From: Paenibacillus sp. 1781tsa1
GTDB lineage: Bacteria > Bacillota > Bacilli > Paenibacillales > Paenibacillaceae
Direction of reading: 5' to 3'
Assembly: GCF_024159265.1 (NCBI RefSeq)
Contig: NZ_JAMYWY010000001.1
Location: 434,001 to 498,000 of the forward strand
DNA length: 64,000 nt
The notes under the pieces were generated by a model. It saw only the letters and a list, made by a program, of their open reading frames with translations, was not told the origin of the DNA and did no database searches. Each line of letters opens with the position of its first letter. The stretch's first letter is position 1. A program made the translations under genes and the position numbers. Shown piece after piece: positions 8,886-17,594 of the stretch.

Positions 8886-9415
8886 AGATCTCCAACCTCT
8901 CCTTCGACTAAATCCATTTTTAATTTGTTGATAATCCGATAGAATTTTGACTTCACGGTATTCTCCGACAGGGAGAGCACTTCAGCGATCTCTCGAAAAC
9001 GCATATTACCAAAAAACTTTAATATAATATAGGCTCTATCTTCAGGCACGAGTCGATCAAGTGCATCATACAAGTCCATTTTCTCTTCCACGGATGCCCC
9101 TCGTTCTGGAGCCACAAACTCCTGTACATGATCCTCCATATAGGTCACTCGTTGATTCCGTCGAATATGATCTATCGCTGTGTTAATCACAATTCGTGAC
9201 ATCCAGGAATCGAAATAAGTCATGGATTCCATCTTTCCATAAGCGATGAACCCTTTATAGACCGCTTCGGATACGATATCCAGCGCTTCTTGTTCATTTT
9301 TAACATAGCAGTATGCCAGTCGATATAATTTATTCTGTATCTCTGTTATTTTTTCGCTGAACTGTTCTTCTTTTGTCTTTCTATGGTTCAGTCTAATCAC
9401 TCCTGATCCCCCCAT
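8882..9415 (-). CDS. ECF-type RNA polymerase sigma factor
   Basis: This 177-residue protein has the two-domain ECF layout. Region 2 is seen as YCYVKNEQEALDIVSEAVYKGF and DSWMSRIVINTAIDHIRRNQR, and region 4 as RLVPEDRAYIILKFFGNMRFREIA followed by LSLSENTVKSKFYRIINKLK, which binds the -35 element. It would redirect RNA polymerase to a small stress or envelope regulon. It is co-transcribed with the anti-sigma gene immediately downstream (four-base overlap). The exact start is uncertain because ATG 9415 has only a G-rich stretch in front of it. Confidence 0.92.
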   Translation of the reverse strand: MGGSGVIRLNHRKTKEEQFSEKITEIQNKLYRLAYCYVKNEQEALDIVSEAVYKGFIAYGKMESMTYFDSWMSRIVINTAIDHIRRNQRVTYMEDHVQEFVAPERGASVEEKMDLYDALDRLVPEDRAYIILKFFGNMRFREIAEVLSLSENTVKSKFYRIINKLKMDLVEGEVGDL

Positions 9416-9630
9416 GATAAACCTAAATATTCAAGTCACTACTCGTTCCAGGCCCGGATTCTATATACGTGCTTGAGTTCGTTTGACACTCGTTAGACTG
9501 ATGAGGAGATCAAATAGTTCTAAACTGTCAAAAAACTTTTCTTTCGGCACAGATTCGGTACTGAATAGGATAGCGAGCCTCGCCTCCATTCTTAACTACG
9601 AATAGATTGCCTATAACATCACATGACAAA

Positions 9631-9662
9631 ACACCCGCTCTTCTGAGATCGAAGGCGGGTGT
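9631..9662 (-). terminator. Terminator after the aldo/keto reductase
   Basis: ACACCCGC (9662-9655 on the minus strand) pairs with GCGGGTGT (9638-9631), followed by TTTTGT. The gap 9416-9630 between it and the sigma gene shows nothing else recognisable. Confidence 0.75.
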
Positions 9663-9683
9663 AATCGAATTAAGATGTTTATA

Positions 9684-10511
9684 TTAGAAATTAAAGTTGT
9701 CGGGATCAGAACCAAAGCGTTTGTTCTCGTTCAGTCCGTTAATCTGCTCTACTTCTTCCGAAGTTAACTCAAAATCGTAGAGATCGGCGTTCGCGCGAAT
9801 ACGCTCAGGCGTGACGGATTTTGGTATGGTCACGATGCCGTTCTGCAGATCCCAGCGCAGAATGACTTGTGCGGGGGACTTGCTGTATTTGGCGGCGATG
9901 TCCTGAAGCAACGGATGATCCATCAGATGACCTTGTCCAAGCGGAGACCAGGCTTCGATCTGAATCTGATGTTTGTTGCAATACTCACGAAGCTCCGATT
10001 GAATCAAAAGTGGATGAAGCTCGACCTGATTGACTGCAGGTTTGACCGTGGCATCAATCATGAGGTCTTCCAGATGATGAATCTGGAAATTGCTCACCCC
10101 GATTGCGCGGATGCGTCCTTCCTTGTGAAGTTTTTCCAGCGCTCTCCATGTATCTTTGTACTTGCCTTTGACCGGCCAGTGGATGAGATAGAGATCCAGG
10201 TACTCCAGTTCGAGTCGTTCCATGCTTGCTTCGAAGGCGGCAAGTGTCGATTCATATCCCTGATCGCTATTCCATACTTTCGTAGTAATGAACAGATCTT
10301 CACGGGCTACTCCGGATTCACGAATACCCTGAGCAACACCCGTTTCATTGTTATACGCTTTCGCTGTATCGATGCTGCGATAACCAGCTTGAATGGCCGT
10401 TTTGACAGCATGAACGACCTCGTCTCCGTCTTTAACTTTGAATACCCCAAAACCTAGCCATGGCATTTTGACTCCGTTATAGAGCGTGGTTGTGTCCTGC
10501 ACGTGTTTCAT
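9684..10511 (-). CDS. Aldo/keto reductase
   Basis: This NADPH-dependent oxidoreductase of the AKR5 type (275 residues) has the catalytic tetrad context: DTAKAYNNE (Asp and Tyr), ITTKVWN (Lys) and [16 protein letters not shown] (His). The cofactor-binding C-terminus reads [21 protein letters not shown]. It reduces aldehydes and ketones in the cytoplasm, with broad substrate range in this family (YvgN/YtbE relatives). I use ATG 10511 because AGAGGAGGAATTT precedes it; ATG 10541 would place that site inside the gene. It is followed by its own terminator and seems monocistronic. Confidence 0.93.
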   Translation of the reverse strand: MKHVQDTTTLYNGVKMPWLGFGVFKVKDGDEVVHAVKTAIQAGYRSIDTAKAYNNETGVAQGIRESGVAREDLFITTKVWNSDQGYESTLAAFEASMERLELEYLDLYLIHWPVKGKYKDTWRALEKLHKEGRIRAIGVSNFQIHHLEDLMIDATVKPAVNQVELHPLLIQSELREYCNKHQIQIEAWSPLGQGHLMDHPLLQDIAAKYSKSPAQVILRWDLQNGIVTIPKSVTPERIRANADLYDFELTSEEVEQINGLNENKRFGSDPDNFNF

Positions 10512-10845
10512 GGTCCGAAATTCCTCCTCTGATTGATTCATTGTTCCACTATGTAATTACCCTGCTGTTCAGCAGCCAATCGATATCAAAGGGCCGTTAT
10601 GATTGATTATACTAAATTATTCCTGGTATAGGAAAAGGGAGCGGTCCGTTTTACGACGTAAACACAACAAATGTCCTTTTTCGCCAAGCAGAGGTTTGGT
10701 TTTGACGCTTGTGGGTGATAAGATGAAGTATACGATATATGGAAGTTAAGACTTTGCTATTGGAGAGTTTACATAAGAACAGACGAAGTGCGGAATCGGG
10801 TACAGGCCGGGCCGTGCGATTTAATGATAAAGGAGCAAGAATACA

Positions 10846-12102
10846 ATGGCTAAACCTAAACAAACCAAAAAAGCAGCAGCCTGGTCTCTCGTGGTGATGG
10901 GAGCGGGATTTGCTGCATCCTTGCCGTTCCAGGGCGTTCCCGTGGGCAAGTTGCTGGTAGGATCGTTTGAAGCGGGACTTGTGGGTGGACTTGCGGACTG
11001 GTTCGCAGTTACCGCACTATTCCGTCACCCGCTCGGTATTCCAATTCCGCATACGGCATTGCTGCCGAAAAATCGGGATAAAATGACGGAAGGACTGGTC
11101 TCCGCAGTAGAGAATAACCTGCTCAACAAAGACAGCATTACCGAGAAAATTGCAGATTTCAAAGCAGCAGAGACGGTGCTCGATACGTTGACACGTGAGC
11201 TTCACAATGACGGGATCAAGACCATGATTGATACGCTCTGCAAACGAATTCTGGCTGGTCTGCCGTTAGAGCAGATTGCTCCACTCGTAGCAGCTGAGAT
11301 CAAGTCACAGGCGGGGGCGTTTGATCTGGGTCCGATTCTGGAACGGGCTGCTCATCAGATGACAGAGCGGGGTTACGATGCCAAAGCACTGGACTATGGA
11401 CTGAAGCAAGCCGAGGAGTGGCTGGTTAAACCCGAGACGGTGATGTTTTTGGGTGAAAGCGGAATGAAAGCGATCAGCGGCATTCAAATGAACGGATTGA
11501 TGCAGTTTGCGATGAATGCGTTCCTTGGTTATATGAACGAGGAGCGTCTGGGTGGCATTTTGCAAGGATATCTCTTCGATCGGGTAGAGGACATGAAACG
11601 TGAAGGCAGCGCTCTAAGGTACAAAGTGCTTGATATGGTACGTACCCAGACAGTGCGTCTGGCGATGAGTGAGGCTATGCAAGATGGAATCAACAGCTGG
11701 AAGAACAATATGCTGGAGAGTTGGAACGCTGAGGAAACGGTGCTGAACAAACTCACGGAACTAAGAGACAAGGCGCTCGCCGCGATGGAAGATGGACAGT
11801 ATGTAGATACGTATGCACTGCCTGCCATTGAGCGGGTATTGGTTGATCTGCGGGCAGATCACGTGTTGATGACAAGCATGAATGCCAAGATCGTAGATGG
11901 CGTTACAACACTGCTGGAGAAAAATCACTCCAAAATCGGTAACCTCGTGCGCGAAAATGTAGACAAAATGGATAATGCCTCCTTGATCTCGATGATTGAG
12001 GATAAGGTGGGGCAGGATTTACAATGGATTCGGATCAACGGAGCCGTTACCGGATTTATTATCGGGATTGCGCTGACCGCTCTGCGGATGGTGCTTGAAT
12101 AG
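10846..12102 (+). CDS. DUF445 family membrane protein
   Basis: This 418-residue protein fits the DUF445 (YheB/YtbD-like) family. It has one hydrophobic segment near the N-terminus (SLVVMGAGFAASLPFQG), the conserved GGLADWFAVTALFRHPLGIPIPHTALLP block (about residues 44-72), a long helical middle part and a C-terminal membrane helix (INGAVTGFIIGIALTALRMVLE). The topology suggests a membrane-tethered, largely soluble coiled protein; no enzymatic role is known to me. AAAGGAG lies ten bases before the start. The gap 10542-10845 upstream has no gene. Confidence 0.88.
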   Translation: MAKPKQTKKAAAWSLVVMGAGFAASLPFQGVPVGKLLVGSFEAGLVGGLADWFAVTALFRHPLGIPIPHTALLPKNRDKMTEGLVSAVENNLLNKDSITEKIADFKAAETVLDTLTRELHNDGIKTMIDTLCKRILAGLPLEQIAPLVAAEIKSQAGAFDLGPILERAAHQMTERGYDAKALDYGLKQAEEWLVKPETVMFLGESGMKAISGIQMNGLMQFAMNAFLGYMNEERLGGILQGYLFDRVEDMKREGSALRYKVLDMVRTQTVRLAMSEAMQDGINSWKNNMLESWNAEETVLNKLTELRDKALAAMEDGQYVDTYALPAIERVLVDLRADHVLMTSMNAKIVDGVTTLLEKNHSKIGNLVRENVDKMDNASLISMIEDKVGQDLQWIRINGAVTGFIIGIALTALRMVLE

Positions 12103-12130
12103 TAACAGTGAATTATGGCAAAAAGAAGGG

Positions 12131-12157
12131 CCGCTCTTACAAAGAGCAGGCTCTTTT
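12131..12157 (+). terminator. Terminator after the DUF445 gene
   Basis: CCGCTCTT (12131-12138) pairs with AAGAGCAGG (one bulged A) and is followed by CTCTTTTTG. The rest of the gap to 12382 shows no convincing gene; a GTG-started frame of 62 codons there lacks a ribosome site. Confidence 0.6.
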
Positions 12158-12382
12158 TGTCGTGCATGGGAAAAATCGCATGTATTTGATGCAAGAATTA
12201 GGAAACGGGGTAATGTACACCAAAGTGCTCTGGATGAATCATATAGGAAGAAAGTTACATGAAAACGATCCTGTTAGCCGATATGGCTCATGTTGATTTT
12301 GTACTATGATGCAGGTAACAGATGAATAGGGTGTACTTCACATCTAGTGAACGCCTCGATTCTACCAAGAGGAGGGATCCGT

Positions 12383-12742
12383 ATTAAACGTGCAGGATGG
12401 TTGAAGGGTTTATTCACACTAATGATGGTGTTTACTATATTTCTGGGAGGTTGTCAGAACATGAATGCAAGTGAGAAGGAAGCGCTATACCAAGAAGCTG
12501 AGGCAACCGTAATTCAGCACTTCAAGCAGAAGTTTGAGCTGGATGTTGTGATTACAAGCAAAGAGTTGTTGCCGGAGATGGCAGTGTCCCAGATCGGGCT
12601 TAAAGGCCATGTGAAAGATCACGAAGATCAGAGTTTTGGCATTTCGTATGACTACAAAAAGAAGGTGACCAAGAACCTGGTCATTAGCCCTGAGATTGAA
12701 GAAGTGATGATGGCCAAGGGACATGATCCATACGCTAAATAA
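12383..12742 (+). CDS. Small lipoprotein (DUF1433-like), candidate lipase immunity protein
   Basis: The reading frame encodes a lipoprotein with a basic start, a hydrophobic core and the lipobox LGGC (Cys about residue 24). The mature part of about 95 residues resembles DUF1433 lipoproteins (EATVIQHFKQKF, then GHVKDHEDQSFGISYDYKKK). The only well-placed ribosome site, AAGAGGAGG, sits seven bases before an ATT codon at 12383, so I infer an ATT start; a GTG at 12347 would put the ribosome site inside the gene and spoil the signal peptide. The lipase gene follows 15 bases downstream. DUF1433 lipoproteins neighbouring type VII lipase toxins act as immunity proteins in Staphylococcus, so a shielding role on the outer membrane face is likely here. 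Confidence 0.75.
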   Translation: MKRAGWLKGLFTLMMVFTIFLGGCQNMNASEKEALYQEAEATVIQHFKQKFELDVVITSKELLPEMAVSQIGLKGHVKDHEDQSFGISYDYKKKVTKNLVISPEIEEVMMAKGHDPYAK

Positions 12743-12757
12743 AGGGAGGTGTAGTTA

Positions 12758-14092
12758 TTGAGTAACGGGTCCAACATTGATGATGAAACGTATAAAACGA
12801 TGTCTGATCTGGCCTATCAGGATCAAAAGGCTGGAGACAAATTAACGGAACTTCCCGGATGGGAGGTCCTTGAAGGGACGGAAAGTAACAAACTTTCCGG
12901 TTTTGATGCTGTAACATTTTATAATCCCGAGACCAAGGAAGCCGTCATTGCTTATCGTGGTACAGAAGGAAGTGCGTCCCTGGATCGTTCGGTACCAGAC
13001 TTTGTCATGGATGGCCGTATTGGGGGCGGAGAGTTGATTCGCAAGGGTCAGCAGGAGGCCGGGAATTTTGTTGATAATCTTACGCCGGATTGGCTCGACA
13101 AAGGGGTCCAAGGCGTCAAGGATTTTACGGGTATATCCAAAGTGGAGAATTGGGCTGGTGACAGGGTAAGAGACGTGGAGAACTGGACCGGTGATCGCGT
13201 AAAAGATATTGAAAAAACCGTTTCCCCTACAGGCTGGGCCAATCAGATGTATCAATCAGAAGACTACGCAAATCACATGCAGAACAAGCATAAGGATCTG
13301 AATTTCTCGATGACCGGACATTCCTTGGGCGGGGGAAATGCGCAGTATGCATCTGCATATACCGGAATTCCAGCCGTGACGTTTAGTGCACCATCCGTAA
13401 TGGGGAATTTGACGCCAGAGATGCGGCGCCGGGCTGAATCGGGTGAGTTTGACGGGCAGGTCGTGAACTATGCCAATCCTAGTGATCTGGTAGCCAGCGG
13501 AACGTTGGGCGGATATGATCGGCATGTGGGATCGACGTACTACATTAATTCCAATTATGAGGATGCAAACGATGGAGTGGGCATTATTGATAAAGCCAAG
13601 AACTCATTTGGTGGAGAGAACTATCACAGTCTGGATCAATATGATTTTAAAAATGGTTACATATCCAATGACCTGTACGATCCAATTACTGGAGAGAGAG
13701 TCCGCTATTCACCACGCCTTATGGATCACATGGGACCGTTCAGCAAGAACTTCGGTCCGTTAGGTTCCAGGTCTGGCGGCGGTATGGCTCTGGGGGCAGG
13801 AGCTTCCGGTTTGATTCAGGTAACGCCCGAAGAACTGAAAAGTGTCGCCTCCCGGTGGAAGCAAAATGCACAGCAATGCAATGCCGAGCTGAATCAGGTA
13901 CGAAGCCGCATGGCTCAATACCTGCATACAAGCCGTAGTCGCAGGCTGGAGCCCATTGTTACCCAACTGGACGCGTCGATTCAAGAACTTAGCACATGGC
14001 ATATGAAACATACCAGCCAGTTCCTGAACTTTATCGATGAGAAAGCAGATGCCTTCCGGCAGGCGGACGAAAGTCCGGTTCATTTTAATTAG
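12758..14092 (+). CDS. Class 3 lipase-like protein with C-terminal WXG/LXG-like helical module
   Basis: This 444-residue protein has an N-terminal alpha/beta-hydrolase lipase domain (about 10-310) and a C-terminal helical hairpin (about 355-437). The nucleophile elbow GHSLGG places Ser189; Asp243 in NPSDLV and His290 in NYHSLDQY complete a plausible triad. Residues 129-150 are two copies of an 11-residue unit (VENWAGDRVRD, VENWTGDRVKD). A Gly-rich linker (334-351) joins the domains, and an FxxxD motif (FRQAD, 433-437) lies near the C-terminus. No signal peptide is seen. The start is TTG with GGGAGGTG six bases upstream. Lipase first and helical targeting domain last matches the reverse-domain type VII substrate TslA of Staphylococcus. 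The flanking lipoprotein and WXG genes support secretion as an antibacterial lipase; this is inference. Confidence 0.8.
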   Translation: MSNGSNIDDETYKTMSDLAYQDQKAGDKLTELPGWEVLEGTESNKLSGFDAVTFYNPETKEAVIAYRGTEGSASLDRSVPDFVMDGRIGGGELIRKGQQEAGNFVDNLTPDWLDKGVQGVKDFTGISKVENWAGDRVRDVENWTGDRVKDIEKTVSPTGWANQMYQSEDYANHMQNKHKDLNFSMTGHSLGGGNAQYASAYTGIPAVTFSAPSVMGNLTPEMRRRAESGEFDGQVVNYANPSDLVASGTLGGYDRHVGSTYYINSNYEDANDGVGIIDKAKNSFGGENYHSLDQYDFKNGYISNDLYDPITGERVRYSPRLMDHMGPFSKNFGPLGSRSGGGMALGAGASGLIQVTPEELKSVASRWKQNAQQCNAELNQVRSRMAQYLHTSRSRRLEPIVTQLDASIQELSTWHMKHTSQFLNFIDEKADAFRQADESPVHFN

Positions 14093-14141
14093 GAACCAGG
14101 TTGGTTCATGTTCATATCACGTACATGGGGAGGGAACGCAA

Positions 14142-14414
14142 GTGGGTGGACAATTGCTGGTGGAATTGAATGATCTTCGGATTGCGGAAAAAGAACTGAC
14201 ACAGCTGCTTGCCCGTCTGCAAGCCGATGAACAGGAAGCGAGGGCGCTATACAGTCGCCTGAACGATTGGAAAGGGCAGTCTGCTGATCATACAAGGCAG
14301 CAGATTGAAGAGTTTTTTGCGGGCCTGTCCAGACGGATTCAATCCATCGAACAGCAGAAGAAAAGCTTGCTGCAATATATTGAAATTATGATCCAGACGG
14401 ATCAGGAACGCTAA
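14142..14414 (+). CDS. Small WXG100-like protein, candidate type VII partner
   Basis: From the GTG at 14142 (preceded by GGGGAGGGAA) the product has 90 residues and is almost entirely helical. Two heptad-rich helices (about 6-40 and 50-88) flank a central DWKG turn, with Trp43 and Gly45 forming the WXG signature of ESAT-6/WXG100 proteins. It begins about 50 bases after the lipase gene and is probably co-transcribed. Such small helical proteins pair with LXG or WXG-like domains of type VII substrates, so it may cap the C-terminal hairpin of the lipase and guide it to the secretion machine. The frame stays open upstream into the lipase gene, but that extension lacks a ribosome site. Confidence 0.75.
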   Translation: MGGQLLVELNDLRIAEKELTQLLARLQADEQEARALYSRLNDWKGQSADHTRQQIEEFFAGLSRRIQSIEQQKKSLLQYIEIMIQTDQER

Positions 14415-14470
14415 AGAGTGGTTTGGCTGATGCCATATTGCGGATGGCAATCAGCATGGATAGACAAAAA

Positions 14471-14519
14471 GAAGCCTATGGTCCATCGGGTTTGATCCCG
14501 TACGCCATAGGCTTCTTTG
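14471..14519. terminator. Bidirectional terminator
   Basis: GAAGCCTATGG (14471-14481) pairs perfectly with CCATAGGCTTC (14505-14515), flanked by an A-run on the left and a T-run on the right. It separates the lipase cluster from the convergent ycnI-like gene. Confidence 0.85.
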
Positions 14520-14552
14520 CGATTTCAAGTTATTGAATGCTGCCAATCGTTC

Positions 14553-15341
14553 TTAGCGTTTTTTGCGACGTGTCGCCAGAGCGATTCCCAGGAAGGATAG
14601 GATCAGAGCCAGAATAGATACAATCAATGTTGCCTGTTGAAGCTTCAATGTACCCGGGTCTGTATCTGTGTTATTCGGCTCACCTGTAACGGTGTCATTA
14701 AGTGCATCGCCCAGCGTAGTGTCATCATTTGCTTTGCTATCGTCGTTAGCTGCGTTATCACCAGTGCCTGTTTCTGTACCTGCACTATCATGTCCGTCGT
14801 TTGTTGTACCAGCACTGTGATGATCTCCACCTGCCTCATTACCGGCAGCTGCCGGATCTTCGCTAATCGTCGTGATACTGTGCGGGTTGGCGTCACTTGG
14901 TTGGCCTGTCCATTCTACGATGCTGCCATCGCTATAATATTGGAAGGCATCCCAAGCGACTTCAGCTTCGGTCTTCGGGTTCTGTGCAACAAAGTTGAAC
15001 TGTTGGAATTGTCCTGCGATAATACCCTCGTTATCTCCTTCAATTTCCCATGTGATCGATGTGACTTCATTGGAGTCGTTCTTCTCGGTGGTGATTTTCC
15101 AGCCAGCCAGTGGCTGATATTGCTTGAATGCCACACCTTCCGGTACTTTCATGGTGATTTTGGTTGTAGGCAGATCTTTCTCGGATGGAATCTTAATCGT
15201 GTACGTCTGCCATGCGCTTGTCTGTGCAACGGATGGGCTAACAGTAACGTGCGCGCTAGCGAATCCGGCAAATAGCATAAATGCTGCAGTACCTGTTGCG
15301 ATAGTGGATGTTAGTTTGGAAATCCATGATGTTTTCTTCAA
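14553..15341 (-). CDS. ycnI: YcnI-like copper-associated membrane-anchored protein (DUF1775)
   Basis: This 262-residue exported protein has a signal peptide (residues 1-30) ending FASAHVTVSP, so the mature N-terminus begins with the histidine that the DUF1775 family uses to bind copper. The DUF1775 domain spans about 30-155 (GWKITTEKNDSNEVTSITWEIEG, then VAWDAFQYYSDGSIVEWTG). A long linker rich in Asp, His, Thr and Asn (160-225) leads to a C-terminal membrane helix and a basic RRKKR tail. It lies downstream of the copC-copD fusion gene on the same strand, as in Bacillus ycnJ-ycnI loci, separated here by a repeat-bearing gap. Confidence 0.9.
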   Translation of the reverse strand: MKKTSWISKLTSTIATGTAAFMLFAGFASAHVTVSPSVAQTSAWQTYTIKIPSEKDLPTTKITMKVPEGVAFKQYQPLAGWKITTEKNDSNEVTSITWEIEGDNEGIIAGQFQQFNFVAQNPKTEAEVAWDAFQYYSDGSIVEWTGQPSDANPHSITTISEDPAAAGNEAGGDHHSAGTTNDGHDSAGTETGTGDNAANDDSKANDDTTLGDALNDTVTGEPNNTDTDPGTLKLQQATLIVSILALILSFLGIALATRRKKR

Positions 15342-15450
15342 AATAAATAACCCCTCTCAGTTCTTATCATATATGATTCGGCCCATTTTCTTAAATAAGT
15401 GTCTACGTTCTGCAAAGGCCGTTTCGGTTACGAATGGTCTTTCGAGTGAT

Positions 15451-15608
15451 TAAAAGCAGATTACACTTGCTACTTCGATGACAGAATAACCTTCCGATCG
15501 CTGTTATCCCCAGATTTTTTTGATTCCCTTTTCTTAAAGGGTAAAATCCGGGGATAAAGGCGAACGCTTCGCTTCTTCACGCTATTTCTGTCCTCTCCGT
15601 TCTCGTGT
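15451..15608 (-). repeat. Dispersed 155-bp repeat, copy 1
   Basis: Read on the minus strand this copy runs ACGAGAACGGAGAGGACAG, then GAAGCGAAGCGTTCGC, a long hairpin in which TTATCCCCGGATTTT pairs with AAAAATCTGGGGATAA around an inner CCCTTT/AAAGGG pair, and then CGATCGGAAGG and the CTGTCATCG box. Other copies are at 25608-25765, 43909-44091 and 61031-61186. It fills the gene-free gap between ycnJ and ycnI and is in the sense orientation of both genes. Confidence 0.88.
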
Positions 15609-15727
15609 AGATCAGAAAGCTTTTAGCTTCGCTTCTCCAGAATCAATTTCATTCCCTTCACTACATTTGCAGTTTGTAGAAACACTAATTTTAGATTGGG
15701 TCACTTTTCAATATCAACGTAGTGTAA

Positions 15728-17443
15728 TTATGGCTTGGCGGTGTCGATCTCGAATTCGGCATCCAGTGCATCCAGCGATTTGGTTAACAGGTGTACCTTG
15801 ATATTCCAACGTCCAGGCATGGAGATGTAATCTTCAGCCTTGTACACACCGGTGTCGTTTTTCGGAATGGTGATCTCATAGATCCCCATATCCATGTCCA
15901 GATGTGTGAGTGACAGCGTGATCTGTTCCAAATCATTAACGATACTGCCATCTGCACGTTTGACATCAACTTTAAATTGGTTCTCTCCCGTCACATTGGG
16001 ACTCACCTGAAGTGTGATCGCCGAGCCATCATCTGTAGTCTTTGTCTCCTGATACGGTCCAACTGCCGTCGGTTGTCCTGGAGACAGATGTGTCAGCACG
16101 GCAGCAAGAGCAAGAATCACAGCACCAGTAGCAAGCTCGGCTTTCAGGCTGCCAGACAATCTGCTCCCCGTTGCTGCTCTAGCGAGTCGCGCATGACGCC
16201 ATGCTAAGAGAACCATCACAATCAGCAAGACGATCTTGCCGATCAGGACAAGGCCATAGGCTGTAGTGAACAAGGAAGTCAGTACAGGTGCTGGTAGAAT
16301 AATCAGACTGCTGTATATTCCTGTAGCGACCAGAGCGGCTACGGCGCCAATCCCCCAAGCGGTGAATCTACGTATGGCAGTCCAGTAGACTTCTCCTCGC
16401 ACCTTCGAAGGCAGCTTGTCGGCGAGTGGGGGCAGACATATCGCCATGGCAGTCAATGCACCAATCCAGAAAGCGGCACCGATCAGGTGCACGAAGTCCA
16501 TGGCAATCGCGAGAGCACGTTGATCCGCCGCAGCCGGATGTCCTGTCATGGCATGAGTGAACAGCCATCCAAGCACGAGCACGAGTGACCCGTAAGAAGA
16601 CCAGATGCGAGCACGGATGGATCGATCGCGATCATATCCGGAGAGAATCGTGACGGCCAATAGCATTATAATGAGCATCTGTAACATCCAGATCTGACCA
16701 AAAGATGTCAGTTTGAGTGCACTCCCAATCAGTCCCCAACTTAGTTCGTTCAGAGCCACACCAGATTCATATAACGTATTTAGTGGCAGGCTGACCAGAG
16801 CGGCAAAGGAAGCGGCAGCATAGCTGATCCATAACAATCTGTAGCTACCCAGAACATCCATAGGCTCTCTTGTCATGGATGTCGGTGCGATTCGCAGCAG
16901 CAAGAATGCAAGTGTCCCCAGGATGACAGACAATCCGAGATACTGAATCCAGTCTGTCAGGGATACGATCCATTTCAGCGGCCCACCTGTTGAACCGGAA
17001 CCAGATGTAAGATCACTTAGTCCGGCAGGAGAACCGGATGGTTCACCGATATGGAAAACATATGCGCCTTGAATCGGGTGTCCATCGGCAGACACAGCTT
17101 TCCAGTTGACGGCATAAGTCCCGTTCCCGAGTTCAGCCCGCAGGCCAGTCTCCAGAATATGAGGTCGATTCGCATCGATCTGTACCGTTTCGTCATCTGC
17201 CTGAGTACCGTCAGGCCCGGTAATTTTAATATCATAAAAGGCCGTCTGCAGGGATTCGTTGAACTCCAGCGTCAACCGCTCCGGAGCGGTTACGAGTATC
17301 TCGTTCTCTCCTGGCGAAGCCTTAACAATATAAGCATGGGCAGATGCCCACTGTGGCATAACAAGGCAGCACACAAGCAACAGGCTGGTGACCAATGCCC
17401 AGTGCCGTTTGCCCCATTTCAGGGTAAAGCTTGTCAAAATCAA
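15728..17443 (-). CDS. ycnJ: CopC-CopD fusion copper protein (YcnJ-like)
   Basis: This 571-residue protein has a signal peptide (1-36) ending in ASAHAYIVKASPGEN, so the mature protein starts with the copper-binding histidine of CopC. The CopC domain follows (about 36-135, ending in SADGHPIQGAYVFHIG). About eight membrane segments of the CopD domain then span 155-455, and a C-terminal extracytoplasmic beta domain (460-571) carries the Met-rich HLDMDMGIYEITIP stretch. The family imports or handles copper in Bacillus. The start is TTG. The promoter region carries a perfect 11-base inverted repeat. The ycnI-like gene lies downstream. Confidence 0.93.
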   Translation of the reverse strand: MILTSFTLKWGKRHWALVTSLLLVCCLVMPQWASAHAYIVKASPGENEILVTAPERLTLEFNESLQTAFYDIKITGPDGTQADDETVQIDANRPHILETGLRAELGNGTYAVNWKAVSADGHPIQGAYVFHIGEPSGSPAGLSDLTSGSGSTGGPLKWIVSLTDWIQYLGLSVILGTLAFLLLRIAPTSMTREPMDVLGSYRLLWISYAAASFAALVSLPLNTLYESGVALNELSWGLIGSALKLTSFGQIWMLQMLIIMLLAVTILSGYDRDRSIRARIWSSYGSLVLVLGWLFTHAMTGHPAAADQRALAIAMDFVHLIGAAFWIGALTAMAICLPPLADKLPSKVRGEVYWTAIRRFTAWGIGAVAALVATGIYSSLIILPAPVLTSLFTTAYGLVLIGKIVLLIVMVLLAWRHARLARAATGSRLSGSLKAELATGAVILALAAVLTHLSPGQPTAVGPYQETKTTDDGSAITLQVSPNVTGENQFKVDVKRADGSIVNDLEQITLSLTHLDMDMGIYEITIPKNDTGVYKAEDYISMPGRWNIKVHLLTKSLDALDAEFEIDTAKP

Positions 17444-17470
17444 AAAATCATCACCCTCAGGTTATAGATT

Positions 17471-17544
17471 TGTAGTCATACATGGCGCATTAAACACAAT
17501 CTATTCCATTATAACTTTGTCCAAAATGACTGCGTATGACTACA
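17471..17544 (-). promoter_or_regulatory. Promoter of ycnJ flanked by an 11-bp inverted repeat
   Basis: TGTAGTCATAC (17471-17481) and GTATGACTACA (17534-17544) are perfect reverse complements 52 bases apart. Between them, on the minus strand, lies TATAAT at 17513-17508, with no good -35 box. One half-site would sit around -40 and the other around +20 of the ycnJ promoter, a layout that suggests regulator binding on both sides. Confidence 0.55.
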
Positions 17545-17594
17545 TTGGGCTATAAAAAAACGATTTGGTCTTCATAATTGTGACAAAAGCATGA

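Noticed and set aside
12108..12296. 62-codon frame after the DUF445 gene
   Set aside because: It overlaps the predicted terminator, begins with GTG without a ribosome site and resembles no protein family.
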